From: Lentibacter sp. XHP0401
Lineage (GTDB): Bacteria; Pseudomonadota; Alphaproteobacteria; Rhodobacterales; Rhodobacteraceae
Length of the DNA stretch: 64,000 nt
Direction of reading: 5' to 3'
Assembly: GCF_025751535.1 (NCBI RefSeq)
Contig: NZ_JAOWLC010000001.1
Span: 1 to 64,000 of the forward strand
Shown: positions 47,526-56,554 of the stretch, in pieces
How positions within the stretch are numbered: position 1 is the stretch's first letter
How the letters are laid out: each line of letters opens with the position of its first letter
Translations under genes and position numbers: made by a program
Notes under the pieces: model-generated
The model's input: only the letters and a program-made list of their open reading frames with translations
Database searches by the model: none
Told to the model about the DNA's origin: nothing

Positions 47526-50353
47526 CAGTCTTTCTTGGTAAGCCCCATCAGCGCAGCGGCGAAGGGGTTATCCGGGTCGATTGCTTTTTCCTTGGGCGGA
47601 CGAGACTGGTAGGACTGTGCGCCCCGTTTGTCACCCTGCGGTTTGCCGCGGGGCTTGCCTTTGGGTTTTCCTTTGCCGCGGGGCTTGTCACCTTCGGCGC
47701 GCGCAGGGCGGGCAGCGCGTGCGTTGCCGCGGTTGCCTGCCCATGTGAAGCTGTAGAAGACTTCCATTTCAGGCGCTTCGAGGGCTGCATCGGGGGCTTC
47801 GCCGGGCAGCGCTTCTGTTTCGGAGGCGGCGGGGATGTCGGCGGGGACTTCACCTGCGGCCTCGGGCTCTACGGCGACGGGGGCGATGCCTTCGTCGGGG
47901 ATGTTTTCAACGCTGTCTTGGGCTGTCTCGGGTGTGGGCTCTATTTGTGGCGCACCCAGAGCCTGATCGACGGCTTTTACCTTTACGCGCTCGCCTTTTT
48001 CGGCCTTGTAGCCAAGGCCTGTCATGAGGTCGGCGAACTGTTCAAGGGTCATGCCGGTGATCGAGAGCATATCGGCTTTGGCTTCAAAGCCGCCGCGGCT
48101 GTCCTCATTGCGCAGCATATCGGCGAGGCGCTCGAGCATGTCGATGCGGATCGCGCGGGTGCCTGCGTTGCGGTAGCCTGCCATTGTGTCGGTGCCTTGT
48201 GGTTGGGCCGACATGTTGGGCACCGTGACGAGGCCCGCGGGCGGAGATTCGGGGAATTCCTGCAAATCTTGCGCGAGCGACCAGAGCACGAGGCGCAGGC
48301 GTGTGGGCGCGGGCTTCAGGAGCAGCGGCAGGAAGATTGTGAACTGGCCAAAGCGGATGCCGTGTTTGCGCAGGGCGGAGCGGGCGTCCTGATCGAGCGA
48401 CTTTACATCATTGGCAACAGTCGCGCGGGGCAGGATGCCCAGACCTTCGACCATCTGGAAGGCAAAGCCGCGGGCGAGGCCTGTGAGGGTTTCATCGCGC
48501 GAGAGATTGAGGAGCGGCTCAAACGCGGTGGCGATTTTGCGATCAATGAAGTGCTGGAGGCGGCGGGTGACTTTTTCGGCCACATCGGCGCCGGCTTCGT
48601 CATCAACGAAGGCTTTGACCGTGGGTTTGAGCGCATCGGCACCGCGGATGAGTTTGCCGACGGCGGTGTTGCCCCACATGAGGCCACCTTGCTCGGTGAA
48701 GTCGATCTCGGTGTCGGGCGCGTTGTAGAAACGGTCGGCCAATAAGTGAAAATGCGGGGTCAGCGCGGCAAGGCTGGCGGCCTTGAGCGTTTTGGCCTCT
48801 TGGCCTGCTGCTGATTTGTCCTGCGAAAAGCGGAACCCTTCGAGACGGCCGACGAATTCGCCCTCGACCGTCACTTCACCATTTTCATTTACTTCGGCCA
48901 ACATGGCCTCCTTTTGTTTTAGGCGCCGCAGGAGCACAGATGTGCGCCTGTCGACAAATCTCTGGGTCAACGCCTCGTGAAGCGCATCTGACAGGCGGTC
49001 TTCTACAGCGCGAGTCGTCCCGCGCCAATGAGAATCGTCCTTTGTCCAGCCTTTTCGCTGTGCGACATAGGTCCAAGTGCGGATAAAGGCCAGCCGTTTG
49101 GACAATGTGTCGATGTCACCGGCGGGGCGATCTATGTGTTTTATGTGCCGTGCGATCCAGTCTTCGGGCAGTTCGCCGCGCTCGTGAAGATGCGCGAAAA
49201 TCTGCCCAAGGAGGGCGGCGTGCTCGGCGGAGGAGATGGAGCGGAAGTCGGGCACGCAGCAGACATCCCACAGAAGGCGCACCGAGGCGGCATCGGAGGC
49301 GCGGGCGCGCGGCTCGGCTTCGGCGGCCAGTGTTTTCAGCGCGCCGAGGTCATCGGCTTCGCGGGCTTTGACCAGAAGCTCGTCTTGCGGGCTTTCCTCC
49401 AGTGAGCGTATGAGCGCATCAAGCTGGCCGAATTGCAGGTTCGGGTTGCGCCAGATGAGTTTTTTCACAGGGGCGAAGCGGTGCTCCATGATCGCTTGTG
49501 CGACTTCATCTTCAAGCGGGGCAGCTTCGCCTGTGACACCGAAAGAGCCGTGCGACATACCACGCCCTGCGCGCCCTGCGATCTGGCCAAGCTCGTGTGG
49601 CATGAGCGAGCGCATGCGGCGGCCATCAAACTTTGCGGTGGCGGAAAAGGCGACATGGTTGATATCGAGGTTGAGGCCCATGCCGATGGCATCGGTGGCG
49701 ACGAGAAAGTCCACATCGCCGTTTTGGTAAAGCTCGACCTGCGCGTTTCGGGTGCGCGGGGAGAGCGCGCCCATGACGACAGCCGCGCCGCCTTTCTGGC
49801 GCTTGAGCAGCTCGGCAATGCCGTAGACGTTTTCGACCGAGAAGCTGACGATGGCGGAACGCGCCTGCATGCGGCTAATTTTTTTGGAGCCGCCGTAGAC
49901 AAGTTGTGACATACGCTCGCGGCCCAGAAAGTCGGCCTCGGGCACAAGCGCGCGGATGATGCCACGCATGGAATCAGAGCCGAGAAACAGGGTTTCGTTC
50001 AGGCCACGGGTGCGCAGGAGGCGGTCTGTGAAGACATGGCCGCGCTCGGGATCGGCACAAAGCTGGATTTCGTCGATGGCGACAAAATCGGTGGCCATGC
50101 CCTCGGGCATCGCCTCGACTGTGCAGACCCAATATTGTGCCCGTGGCGGGATGATGCGTTCTTCCCCCGTGACGAGCGCCACAACGGAAGGGCCGCGCAC
50201 CGCGACGATTTTGTCGTAGACCTCACGCGCAAGCAGGCGCAGGGGCAAGCCGATAACGCCTGTGCGATACGCCAGCATCCGCTCGATGGCATAGTGGGTT
50301 TTGCCAGTGTTGGTGGGGCCGAGCACCGCCGTGATGCGCCTTGGCTGGGTCAT
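47525..50353 (-). CDS. SUV3-like DExH RNA helicase
   Basis: A 942-residue superfamily 2 helicase related to the mitochondrial degradosome helicase SUV3. Walker A GPTNTGKT is at residues 12-19; motif II is the SUV3-type DEIQ in VAIDEIQLCADPERGHVF; the second RecA domain has VATDAIGMGLNLDI and LGQIAGRAGRG (motif VI). A long central region follows, then a C-terminal 130-residue tail that is first acidic and then strongly basic (KPRGKGKPKGKPRGK), probably disordered and RNA-binding. Alphaproteobacteria conserve this gene beside an S4 protein, fdxA and carD. It lies 35 bases after the TPR gene. No PNPase gene is adjacent. Confidence 0.93.
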   Translation of the reverse strand: MTQPRRITAVLGPTNTGKTHYAIERMLAYRTGVIGLPLRLLAREVYDKIVAVRGPSVVALVTGEERIIPPRAQYWVCTVEAMPEGMATDFVAIDEIQLCADPERGHVFTDRLLRTRGLNETLFLGSDSMRGIIRALVPEADFLGRERMSQLVYGGSKKISRMQARSAIVSFSVENVYGIAELLKRQKGGAAVVMGALSPRTRNAQVELYQNGDVDFLVATDAIGMGLNLDINHVAFSATAKFDGRRMRSLMPHELGQIAGRAGRGMSHGSFGVTGEAAPLEDEVAQAIMEHRFAPVKKLIWRNPNLQFGQLDALIRSLEESPQDELLVKAREADDLGALKTLAAEAEPRARASDAASVRLLWDVCCVPDFRSISSAEHAALLGQIFAHLHERGELPEDWIARHIKHIDRPAGDIDTLSKRLAFIRTWTYVAQRKGWTKDDSHWRGTTRAVEDRLSDALHEALTQRFVDRRTSVLLRRLKQKEAMLAEVNENGEVTVEGEFVGRLEGFRFSQDKSAAGQEAKTLKAASLAALTPHFHLLADRFYNAPDTEIDFTEQGGLMWGNTAVGKLIRGADALKPTVKAFVDDEAGADVAEKVTRRLQHFIDRKIATAFEPLLNLSRDETLTGLARGFAFQMVEGLGILPRATVANDVKSLDQDARSALRKHGIRFGQFTIFLPLLLKPAPTRLRLVLWSLAQDLQEFPESPPAGLVTVPNMSAQPQGTDTMAGYRNAGTRAIRIDMLERLADMLRNEDSRGGFEAKADMLSITGMTLEQFADLMTGLGYKAEKGERVKVKAVDQALGAPQIEPTPETAQDSVENIPDEGIAPVAVEPEAAGEVPADIPAASETEALPGEAPDAALEAPEMEVFYSFTWAGNRGNARAARPARAEGDKPRGKGKPKGKPRGKPQGDKRGAQSYQSRPPKEKAIDPDNPFAAALMGLTKKD

Positions 50354-50388
50354 GTTGGGGCTCTTTGACTTCTTGGTAAGAGGGGCTT

Positions 50389-50949
50389 TTAGAGCCTGGT
50401 TCCGTTGAGGGAGGGCTCAAGGCGGGCGATGGCTTGCAGAGCTTTCTCATGAGCCGGATAGAGGTTCAAGAGGATCTTGTATGCGTCATAGGCCTCTTCC
50501 GGCTTTTCGATCTGCTCCAGAATGGCGCCGAGGCCGTAAATGGCCCCGAAGTGCTGCGGATTGAGCGCGAGGGTTTGCTTGAGGTCTTCAAGGGCAAGGC
50601 CATATTCCCCCATAGCAAAGAAAGCCCGTGCGCGGCCATGCCAGCCTTCGGCGAAGGCGGGGGCGTGATCGGTGAGCGCGGTGAAATGATCGAGCGCAAC
50701 CTGCGGCTCTTGGGCGTCAAGCGCATCTTCGCCGCGTTTGAGCAACAGGTTCGCCGAGGCCGAGCCGGAGGCGGACCAGCGTATTTCAATATCGCGGGCG
50801 ATTTGGGCAGCCTCGGGGCCTTTGGCCTCTTTGAGGGCTGTGAGCATGTCGGAGACAGCGGTTTCATCGGCAAAACCTGGCTGACCTAGCGTGAGCAGGG
50901 CGACAAGTGCCGTTACGGCAGGTTTGAGATGGACACGTGAAATACTCAT
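50389..50949 (-). CDS. Periplasmic TPR protein
   Basis: A 186-residue exported protein with signal peptide (PAVTALVALLTLGQPGFA) and at least two clear TPR units in the C-terminal half (FAEGWHGRARAFFAMGEYGL, HFGAIYGLGAILEQIEKPEE). It probably acts as a protein-interaction scaffold in the periplasm. The gene is first in a leftward unit with the helicase and S4 genes, though the functional link is unclear since its product is exported. Confidence 0.85.
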   Translation of the reverse strand: MSISRVHLKPAVTALVALLTLGQPGFADETAVSDMLTALKEAKGPEAAQIARDIEIRWSASGSASANLLLKRGEDALDAQEPQVALDHFTALTDHAPAFAEGWHGRARAFFAMGEYGLALEDLKQTLALNPQHFGAIYGLGAILEQIEKPEEAYDAYKILLNLYPAHEKALQAIARLEPSLNGTRL

Positions 50950-51017
50950 AGTAGTGTCAGGATAACCACTGGCAGGGCCGACACAAGCCTTGTCGCAACA
51001 ATGTGAAGGATTTGATT

Positions 51018-51311
51018 ATGAGCGAAGTGATTGACGGAGCGGTAAAGGCACTGAACGAGAAGATGGGCGGCGGCGGCTTTTCGGGCGGCACGGCCAAATT
51101 TGTGATCAACGGCGAAGGCGCGGTTGTGATTGACGAAAGTGGCGCGCGCGCGGGAGATGACGAGGCCGACGTGACGCTTTCGGCGGACCGCGATGTGTTT
51201 GAAGCGATTCTCTCGGGGGACATGAACGCCACCGCAGCCTTTATGGGCGGCAAGCTGTCTGTGGACGGTGACATGGGTATGGCGATGCAACTTGGCTCGG
51301 TTTTGAGCTGA
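51018..51311 (+). CDS. SCP2 sterol-binding domain protein
   Basis: A 97-residue single-domain SCP2 protein: GTAKFVINGEGAVVIDESG, then DEADVTLSADRDVFEAILSG and AFMGGKLSVDGDMGMAMQL. SCP2 domains bind lipids or acyl-CoA in a hydrophobic tunnel. The ATG at 51018 follows GAAGGA. Its stop is immediately followed by the ATG of the alpha/beta hydrolase gene, so the two form an operon that suggests lipid handling. Confidence 0.92.
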   Translation: MSEVIDGAVKALNEKMGGGGFSGGTAKFVINGEGAVVIDESGARAGDDEADVTLSADRDVFEAILSGDMNATAAFMGGKLSVDGDMGMAMQLGSVLS

Positions 51312-52244
51312 ATGTCTGAGGCTGCTCCCTATTTCGACGGGATTGCCGAGGGGCCGGAGGGCGGATACGCGCTCTGGCTCACGGCGGAAGACGGTGTGCG
51401 GCTGAGGGTTGTGCACTGGCCACATGCGGCTGCGCGCGGCACGGTATTGCTGATGCCCGGGCGGACGGAATATGCCGAAAAATACGGACGCACGGCTGGC
51501 GAATTTGCAGAGCGCGGGCTGGCGACTTTTGCGATCGACTGGCGCGGACAAGGACTTGCCGACAGGCTGGCGGAGCCTGCGCTTCTGGGTCATGTGGCGC
51601 AGTTTGGCGACTATCAGCGCGATGTGCGCGCTATGGTGGCCGCGGCCAAGGCAGAGGGTGCTGTAGAGCCGTTTTTCTTGCTCGGGCACTCTATGGGCGG
51701 CTCGATCGGTTTGCGTGCGCTTTATGAGAAGATTGACGTGAAAGCGGCAGCGTTTTCAGCACCGATGTGGGGGATTTACTTGTCGCGGCAGATGCGCCCG
51801 GTGGCTTGGGCGCTGGCCAACCTGAGCAGTGCGATCGGGCAAGGCGCGAACTTTGCGCCCGGCACGAAAAGCGAAACCTACGTAATGACCGAGCCGTTTG
51901 ACGACAATATGCTCACGACTGACCGTGATATGTGGGCCTATATGGTGCGTCAGGCAGAGGCACAGCCGGAGCTGACTTTGGCGGGGCCTTCGCTTGGCTG
52001 GCTGGCCGAAGCTTTGCGAGAGACACTTGCCCTGCACCGTATGCCCTCGCCCCAGACCCGCACGATTACATTTCTTGGCACGCAGGAGCGGATTGTCGAT
52101 GTGGAACGCATCAAGGACCGTATGAAGCGCTGGAACAACGGGCGGTTGGTTATGGTTGAGGGGGCGGAGCACGAGGTGCTTGTGGAAAAACCTGCCATGC
52201 GGGCCAAGGTGCTTGACGAGATGGTGCAGTTTTTCTTCGAGTGA
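51312..52244 (+). CDS. Alpha/beta hydrolase, lysophospholipase L2-like
   Basis: A 310-residue serine hydrolase resembling PldB-type lysophospholipases. The nucleophile is in FLLGHSMGGSIGL, the oxyanion region in LLMPGRTEYAEKYGRTA and DWRGQGLADR, the acid probably in LGTQERIVDVERIKDRM and the His in GAEHEVLVEK. It begins directly after the SCP2 stop codon. Substrates are likely lysophospholipids or monoacylglycerols, by family analogy. Confidence 0.9.
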   Translation: MSEAAPYFDGIAEGPEGGYALWLTAEDGVRLRVVHWPHAAARGTVLLMPGRTEYAEKYGRTAGEFAERGLATFAIDWRGQGLADRLAEPALLGHVAQFGDYQRDVRAMVAAAKAEGAVEPFFLLGHSMGGSIGLRALYEKIDVKAAAFSAPMWGIYLSRQMRPVAWALANLSSAIGQGANFAPGTKSETYVMTEPFDDNMLTTDRDMWAYMVRQAEAQPELTLAGPSLGWLAEALRETLALHRMPSPQTRTITFLGTQERIVDVERIKDRMKRWNNGRLVMVEGAEHEVLVEKPAMRAKVLDEMVQFFFE

Positions 52245-52423
52245 GTGCTCTTTGAGGGAGACAGACCGGTTGAAACCCTCCTCCTAGAGCGCGCCCCTAG
52301 ATTTGGTACTTCTTGGTTTATCAACAAAAATAGATTGTGCTGACATGGTTTGGAACCTTTGATTTGGGCTCTTTTTGCGGCATATTTTCTTGTGATAATT
52401 GATTTGAGAACCACCCGGCTTTT

Positions 52424-52449
52424 AGTGGACAGTTGCCAGTGGACGGTTG
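52424..52449 (+). repeat. Tandem AGTGGACRGTTG in the ltrA leader
   Basis: AGTGGACAGTTG (52424-52435) and AGTGGACGGTTG (52438-52449) are direct repeats with a 14-base period immediately before the ltrA ribosome site AAGGAG (52451-52456). Confidence 0.6.
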
Positions 52450-52461
52450 AAGGAGTTTTTG

Positions 52462-53640
52462 ATGTCATTGTTTTTAGAGCGTTTTGCGCCGGCGGCGAGC
52501 CTGCGCCATAGAGACGGAGGCGGACACTTGAAGGTTTCGACCGTCGAGTTGTTCTTCGATCTGGTTTATGTTTTCACGATCATCCAGCTTTCGCACTACC
52601 TGCTCGAGCATCAGACCTGGATGGGCGCGATTGAGGCGATGACGCTTTTTGCCGCCGTCTGGTGGGCGTGGAACTACACGGCCTGGGCCGCCAACTGGAT
52701 CAACCCCGAACATGCGGCAGGGCGCTGGCTGATGCTGTTTCTTATGGCCTGCGCGCTTTTGATGGCGGTGGCGATACATTACGCCTTCAGCTACCGCGCC
52801 GGGCTGTTTGTGTTTGCTTATGTCACCATGGCTTTGGCGCGTGCGGGGTATATGGCACTGGTGATGCGCGGCACACAAATGGGCCAGAACTATGCGCAGC
52901 TTGGCGCGTGGAGTGCCTTTTCGGGGCTGTTCTGGATTGCGGGTGCAGTCATGGAAAGCGTGCGGTTGCAGCTCTGGATTATTGCGGTTCTGATTGACTA
53001 TGGCGCGCCTTATCTGGGCTTCTGGCTGCCCAAATTAGGCAAGACGCCGATGGACACCTGGACGTTGAAAGGGCTGCACCTTCTGGAGCGCAACCAGCTT
53101 ATTTTCATTATTGCGTTGGGGGAATCTATCCTGCTTCTGGGGGGCACCATGGTGGGCGCGGATCTTGACGGGATTATCATGCTCACTGCGGCTGTCGGCT
53201 TTTTGCTGATTGTCTCGCTTTGGTGGCTTTACTTTGTGCATAGCGGCGAAGAGGGCGAAGCGGCGTTCGAGCAGGAAGCATCGCAGGCGAAACTCGCCCG
53301 TGCAGGGCTGGCTTATGCGCATGGCATTATGGTGTGTGGTGCGATTGTTGTTGCGGTGGCGATCGAGGAGATCATTGCGCACCCGCAAGATCCGGCGCAT
53401 ATGCCGACCATTCTTATATCGGTTGCGGGCCCCTTGATTTTTGTTCTCGGTAACCTGCTCTTCCGGCGCACGATTGCGCGGCGTATTCCCGTCACTTATC
53501 TACTGCCCTTCGTGGCGCTGCCGATCCTTGGCTATGTTGTATATGCGGCCCATGCCTCGGGTATCATACTGGGTGTTGGCATGATGGTTATCATGATGCT
53601 GACGGCTCTTATGCAACCTAAAGAGCCCCCCGTGACATGA
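52462..53640 (+). CDS. Low temperature requirement protein A (LtrA) family membrane protein
   Basis: A 392-residue membrane protein of the LtrA family, named after a Listeria gene needed at low temperature. About ten to eleven helices. Conserved blocks include VSTVELFFDLVYVFTIIQLS, WWAWNYTAWAANWINPE and LHLLERNQLIFIIALGESIL, the last two diagnostic. The ATG at 52462 has AAGGAG five bases before it. Its end overlaps the channel-like gene by ATGA. Biochemical function is unknown. Confidence 0.92.
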   Translation: MSLFLERFAPAASLRHRDGGGHLKVSTVELFFDLVYVFTIIQLSHYLLEHQTWMGAIEAMTLFAAVWWAWNYTAWAANWINPEHAAGRWLMLFLMACALLMAVAIHYAFSYRAGLFVFAYVTMALARAGYMALVMRGTQMGQNYAQLGAWSAFSGLFWIAGAVMESVRLQLWIIAVLIDYGAPYLGFWLPKLGKTPMDTWTLKGLHLLERNQLIFIIALGESILLLGGTMVGADLDGIIMLTAAVGFLLIVSLWWLYFVHSGEEGEAAFEQEASQAKLARAGLAYAHGIMVCGAIVVAVAIEEIIAHPQDPAHMPTILISVAGPLIFVLGNLLFRRTIARRIPVTYLLPFVALPILGYVVYAAHASGIILGVGMMVIMMLTALMQPKEPPVT

Positions 53641-54287
53641 GCGGCGCGCACTCTGACGGCGCTGTCCGGGCGACAGCCGGGCTTTTGTTTGCGGTGGTCT
53701 TGCACAACCTGATTTATCCGGTTTCCCAGCAGGGCATGGCTGGAGCGGTTGTGTTTTACGTCTTTTACGGCGGCATGTATGTGGTGTGGACATGGCTGTT
53801 GAGCCACGACAAGCGGCTGCGCATGGCCGCGCTTGTGACAGGGCTGGCTGTGTTTGCGGCAGGGATTGCCAACGCGGGAATGGGCACATCCGTTACGGCG
53901 GTGGCGGTTTTTGTCACCTCGATTGCCTATCATTTGGTGATCATTGTGGTGCTCGGGATATACATTTTTGCCGCGCGGAAAGTGTTTACCGAGATTATTC
54001 TGGCGGCGACATCGCTATACCTTATCCTCGGATCGGGCTTTGCGGCTGTCTTTGCCTTGATCGAGTGGTTGCAGCCCGGCTCTTTTGTGGGGGCGAATGG
54101 TGGTGTCACAGCCTGGCAGGAGCTTCTGTATTTTAGCTATGTGACGCTGACGAGCCTTGGCTATGGTGATATTCTCCCTGTGAAATACTACGCACAGGCC
54201 TTTGCCGCTTTTGAGGCAATTGTCGGGGTGCTTTATACTGTAATCCTTTTGTCGCGGCTGGTTGGGATGCACAGCGCACGCGAGTGA
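53637..54287 (+). CDS. Two-helix-pore K+ channel-like protein
   Basis: A 216-residue membrane protein with about five to six N-terminal helices and a C-terminal pore module: YFSYVTLTSLGYGDILPV holds the selectivity-filter-like SLGYGD at about residues 172-178, flanked by helices at about 140-155 and 190-208. The filter reads T-L-T-S-L-G-Y-G-D, close to the classical TxGYGD. There is no cytoplasmic RCK domain. It overlaps ltrA by four bases, implying coupled synthesis. Ion selectivity is inferred from the filter. Confidence 0.82.
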   Translation: MSGAHSDGAVRATAGLLFAVVLHNLIYPVSQQGMAGAVVFYVFYGGMYVVWTWLLSHDKRLRMAALVTGLAVFAAGIANAGMGTSVTAVAVFVTSIAYHLVIIVVLGIYIFAARKVFTEIILAATSLYLILGSGFAAVFALIEWLQPGSFVGANGGVTAWQELLYFSYVTLTSLGYGDILPVKYYAQAFAAFEAIVGVLYTVILLSRLVGMHSARE

Positions 54288-54383
54288 GCTTGCCCCTTGA
54301 GCAGGAAGTTTGCAGACCGCGCCTTGAGATCAGCTCACGTGCGCTCTATGTCTTTGGGAGCATAACCAAAGAGGCGCTCAAAG

Positions 54384-56204
54384 ATGTTTCAACTTCCCTT
54401 TCCCGTTCGTGATGTGAATGCAAGCTCAGGCACAGGTGGCCTTGGAGATTTGCCGGAATGGGACCTGAGCGATCTCTACACTGCAGAAGACGCGCCAGAG
54501 CTTAAGCGTGATCTGGTCTGGCTTGAGAAGGAATGCGCGAGCTTTGCCGCGGATTACGAGGGCAAGCTTGCCAGCCTCGATGCGGCGGGCTTTCTCGAGT
54601 GCGTTTTGCGCAACGAGAAGATCTCGGGCATCGCGGGGCGGATCATGTCATATGCGGGGCTGCGGTATTACCAACTGACGATTGATGCTGGGCGCGCCAA
54701 GTTTCTGTCGGACACGCAGGAAAAGATCACCAATTTCACCACCCCTCTGGTGTTTTTCACGCTGGAGCTGAACCGTCTGGACGACGGTGCTCTGGAGGCG
54801 CTGTTTGCTGAAAGTGCCGAGCTTGCACGCTATAAACCCGTTTTTGACCGTATTCGCGCGATGAAGCCTTACCAGCTCTCTGACGAGTTGGAGAAGTTTC
54901 TGCATGATTTGGGCGTTGTCGGCGACGCGTGGGAGCGGATGTTTGACGAGACCATCGCGGGCCTTGAATTCGAGGTGGATGGCGAGCCGCTGAACATTGA
55001 AGGCACGCTCAACTTGCTGACGGACGAGGCCCGCGAGACCCGCGAGGCGGCGGCGCGTGAGCTTGCAGATGTCTTTGGTAGCAATATCAAGACTTTCGCG
55101 CGCGTTCATAACACACAGGCCAAAGAAAAAGAGATCGTAGATCGTTGGCGTGGGATGCCCACGGCACAGACGGGGCGGCATCTTTCAAATGATGTGGAAG
55201 CCGAAGTGGTGGAAGCGCTGCGCGACGCGGTTGTGAAGGCCTACCCGAAGCTGAGCCACCGTTACTATGAGCTGAAGCGCAAGTGGCTCGGGCTCGATAC
55301 GCTACAAGTCTGGGACCGCAACGCGCCCTTGCCGATGGAAGACAAGCGTATTGTCGGCTGGGAGGCGGCGCGCGACACCGTGATGAGCGCCTATGCGGGG
55401 TTTGACCCGCGCATGGCAGAAATTGCCGAGCCGTTCTTCACCAAGGGCTGGATTGACGCAGGCGTGAAGCCCGGCAAAGCACCGGGGGCTTTTGCACACC
55501 CCACGGTGACAGATGTGCACCCCTATGTGATGCTGAACTATCTGGGCAAGCCGCGCGATGTGATGACGCTCGCGCATGAGCTTGGGCATGGTGTGCATCA
55601 GGTTCTGGCGGCGGAGCAGGGCGAGATGCTTTCCTCAACGCCGCTGACATTGGCCGAGACCGCCAGCGTTTTTGGCGAGATGCTAACCTTCCGCAAGATG
55701 CTGTCAGAGGCCAAGAATGATGCGCAGCGCCGAGTGATGCTGGCAGGCAAGGTTGAAGACATGATCAACACGGTCGTGCGCCAGATTGCGTTTTATGACT
55801 TTGAGTGCAAGCTGCATGCCGCGCGCCGCGAGGGCGAGTTGACGCCTGAAGACATCGGCGAGTTGTGGATGTCTGTGCAGGGCGAAAGCCTTGGACCGGC
55901 TTTCGAGTTTATGGACGGATATGAGCATTTCTGGGCCTATATCCCGCATTTCGTGCACTCGCCATTCTATGTTTATGCCTATGCTTTCGGGGATGGCTTG
56001 GTGAATGCACTCTATGCTGTCTATGAAGAAAAACCCGAGGGCTTTCAGGACAAATACTTCGACATGCTCAAAGCCGGCGGCTCGATGCACCACACCGAAT
56101 TACTTGCTCCATTCGGGCTGGATGCGACCGATCCAAAGTTTTGGGACAAGGGCCTCAGCATGATTTCGGGCTTTATTGATGAGCTTGAGGCAATGGAAGC
56201 GTGA
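54384..56204 (+). CDS. pepF: Oligoendopeptidase F (M3 family)
   Basis: A 606-residue cytoplasmic zinc metallopeptidase degrading oligopeptides. The catalytic site is TLAHELGHGVHQ (His398, Glu399, His402), with the third ligand Glu in LTLAETASVFGEMLT. The N-terminal helical region starts after LGDLPEWDLSDLYTAEDAPE, typical of the pepF/M3 group, and the C-terminal HSPFYVYAYAFGD matches the family. It is monocistronic; the repeat region follows. Confidence 0.96.
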   Translation: MFQLPFPVRDVNASSGTGGLGDLPEWDLSDLYTAEDAPELKRDLVWLEKECASFAADYEGKLASLDAAGFLECVLRNEKISGIAGRIMSYAGLRYYQLTIDAGRAKFLSDTQEKITNFTTPLVFFTLELNRLDDGALEALFAESAELARYKPVFDRIRAMKPYQLSDELEKFLHDLGVVGDAWERMFDETIAGLEFEVDGEPLNIEGTLNLLTDEARETREAAARELADVFGSNIKTFARVHNTQAKEKEIVDRWRGMPTAQTGRHLSNDVEAEVVEALRDAVVKAYPKLSHRYYELKRKWLGLDTLQVWDRNAPLPMEDKRIVGWEAARDTVMSAYAGFDPRMAEIAEPFFTKGWIDAGVKPGKAPGAFAHPTVTDVHPYVMLNYLGKPRDVMTLAHELGHGVHQVLAAEQGEMLSSTPLTLAETASVFGEMLTFRKMLSEAKNDAQRRVMLAGKVEDMINTVVRQIAFYDFECKLHAARREGELTPEDIGELWMSVQGESLGPAFEFMDGYEHFWAYIPHFVHSPFYVYAYAFGDGLVNALYAVYEEKPEGFQDKYFDMLKAGGSMHHTELLAPFGLDATDPKFWDKGLSMISGFIDELEAMEA

Positions 56205-56273
56205 TCCAAAGGAGCGCCTTCGGCGCGCTTTATGTCTCGGCCTTGCCTTTGGCGCGGCCTCGGAGCCTTCGGC

Positions 56274-56298
56274 GAGGATATTTTGAGCAATAAGAAAG
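56274..56298 (+). repeat. Intergenic repeat copy C core
   Basis: GAGGATATTTTGAG then CAATAAGAAAG. Matches the family core; faces the reverse copy at 56415-56437 with a 116-base interval between them. Confidence 0.65.
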
Positions 56299-56414
56299 CG
56301 CAAAACGAAGTATTAACCAGTCTTGGGTAATATGCTTTTACGGTACAGGCGGGGACGCCGATGGCCGTGCAATGAGAAAGGCGGAAGCCTTGGGGGCGGG
56401 TCTTCGGGGCCGCC

Positions 56415-56437
56415 CTTTCTTATTGCTTCAAATATCC
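56415..56437 (-). repeat. Intergenic repeat copy C' core, reverse orientation
   Basis: Read on the minus strand: GGATATTTGAAG then CAATAAGAAAG. It is nearly identical to copy C and forms with it a long-range inverted repeat, which as RNA could pair over about 20 bases with few mismatches. Confidence 0.65.
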
Positions 56438-56554
56438 ATTCCCATGTCCCTCAAACGCGTGCGCGGTATCGGTTCGCGCTTGCTCGGCTGTTTGCCGTAG
56501 GCGAGGGCATAGCCCCCGCCGGTGGGGCGTGGCCGAAGGCCGCGCAAGCTCTGA

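Larger units (their letters stand above)
56205..56554. other. Noncoding region with an inverted pair of intergenic repeats
   Basis: These 350 bases contain no supportable gene. They hold the hairpin GCGCC-TTC-GGCGC right after pepF, repeat copy C at 56274-56298 and its reverse-oriented partner at 56415-56437, and several short GCC/GGC stems. The spacing and the lack of ribosome sites indicate untranslated DNA. Confidence 0.7.

Noticed and set aside
47504-48745. 413-codon open frame antisense to the helicase gene
   Set aside because: The helicase frame shows all superfamily 2 motifs; the antisense product is Gly/Phe/Cys-rich low-quality sequence typical of shadow frames in G+C-rich genes.
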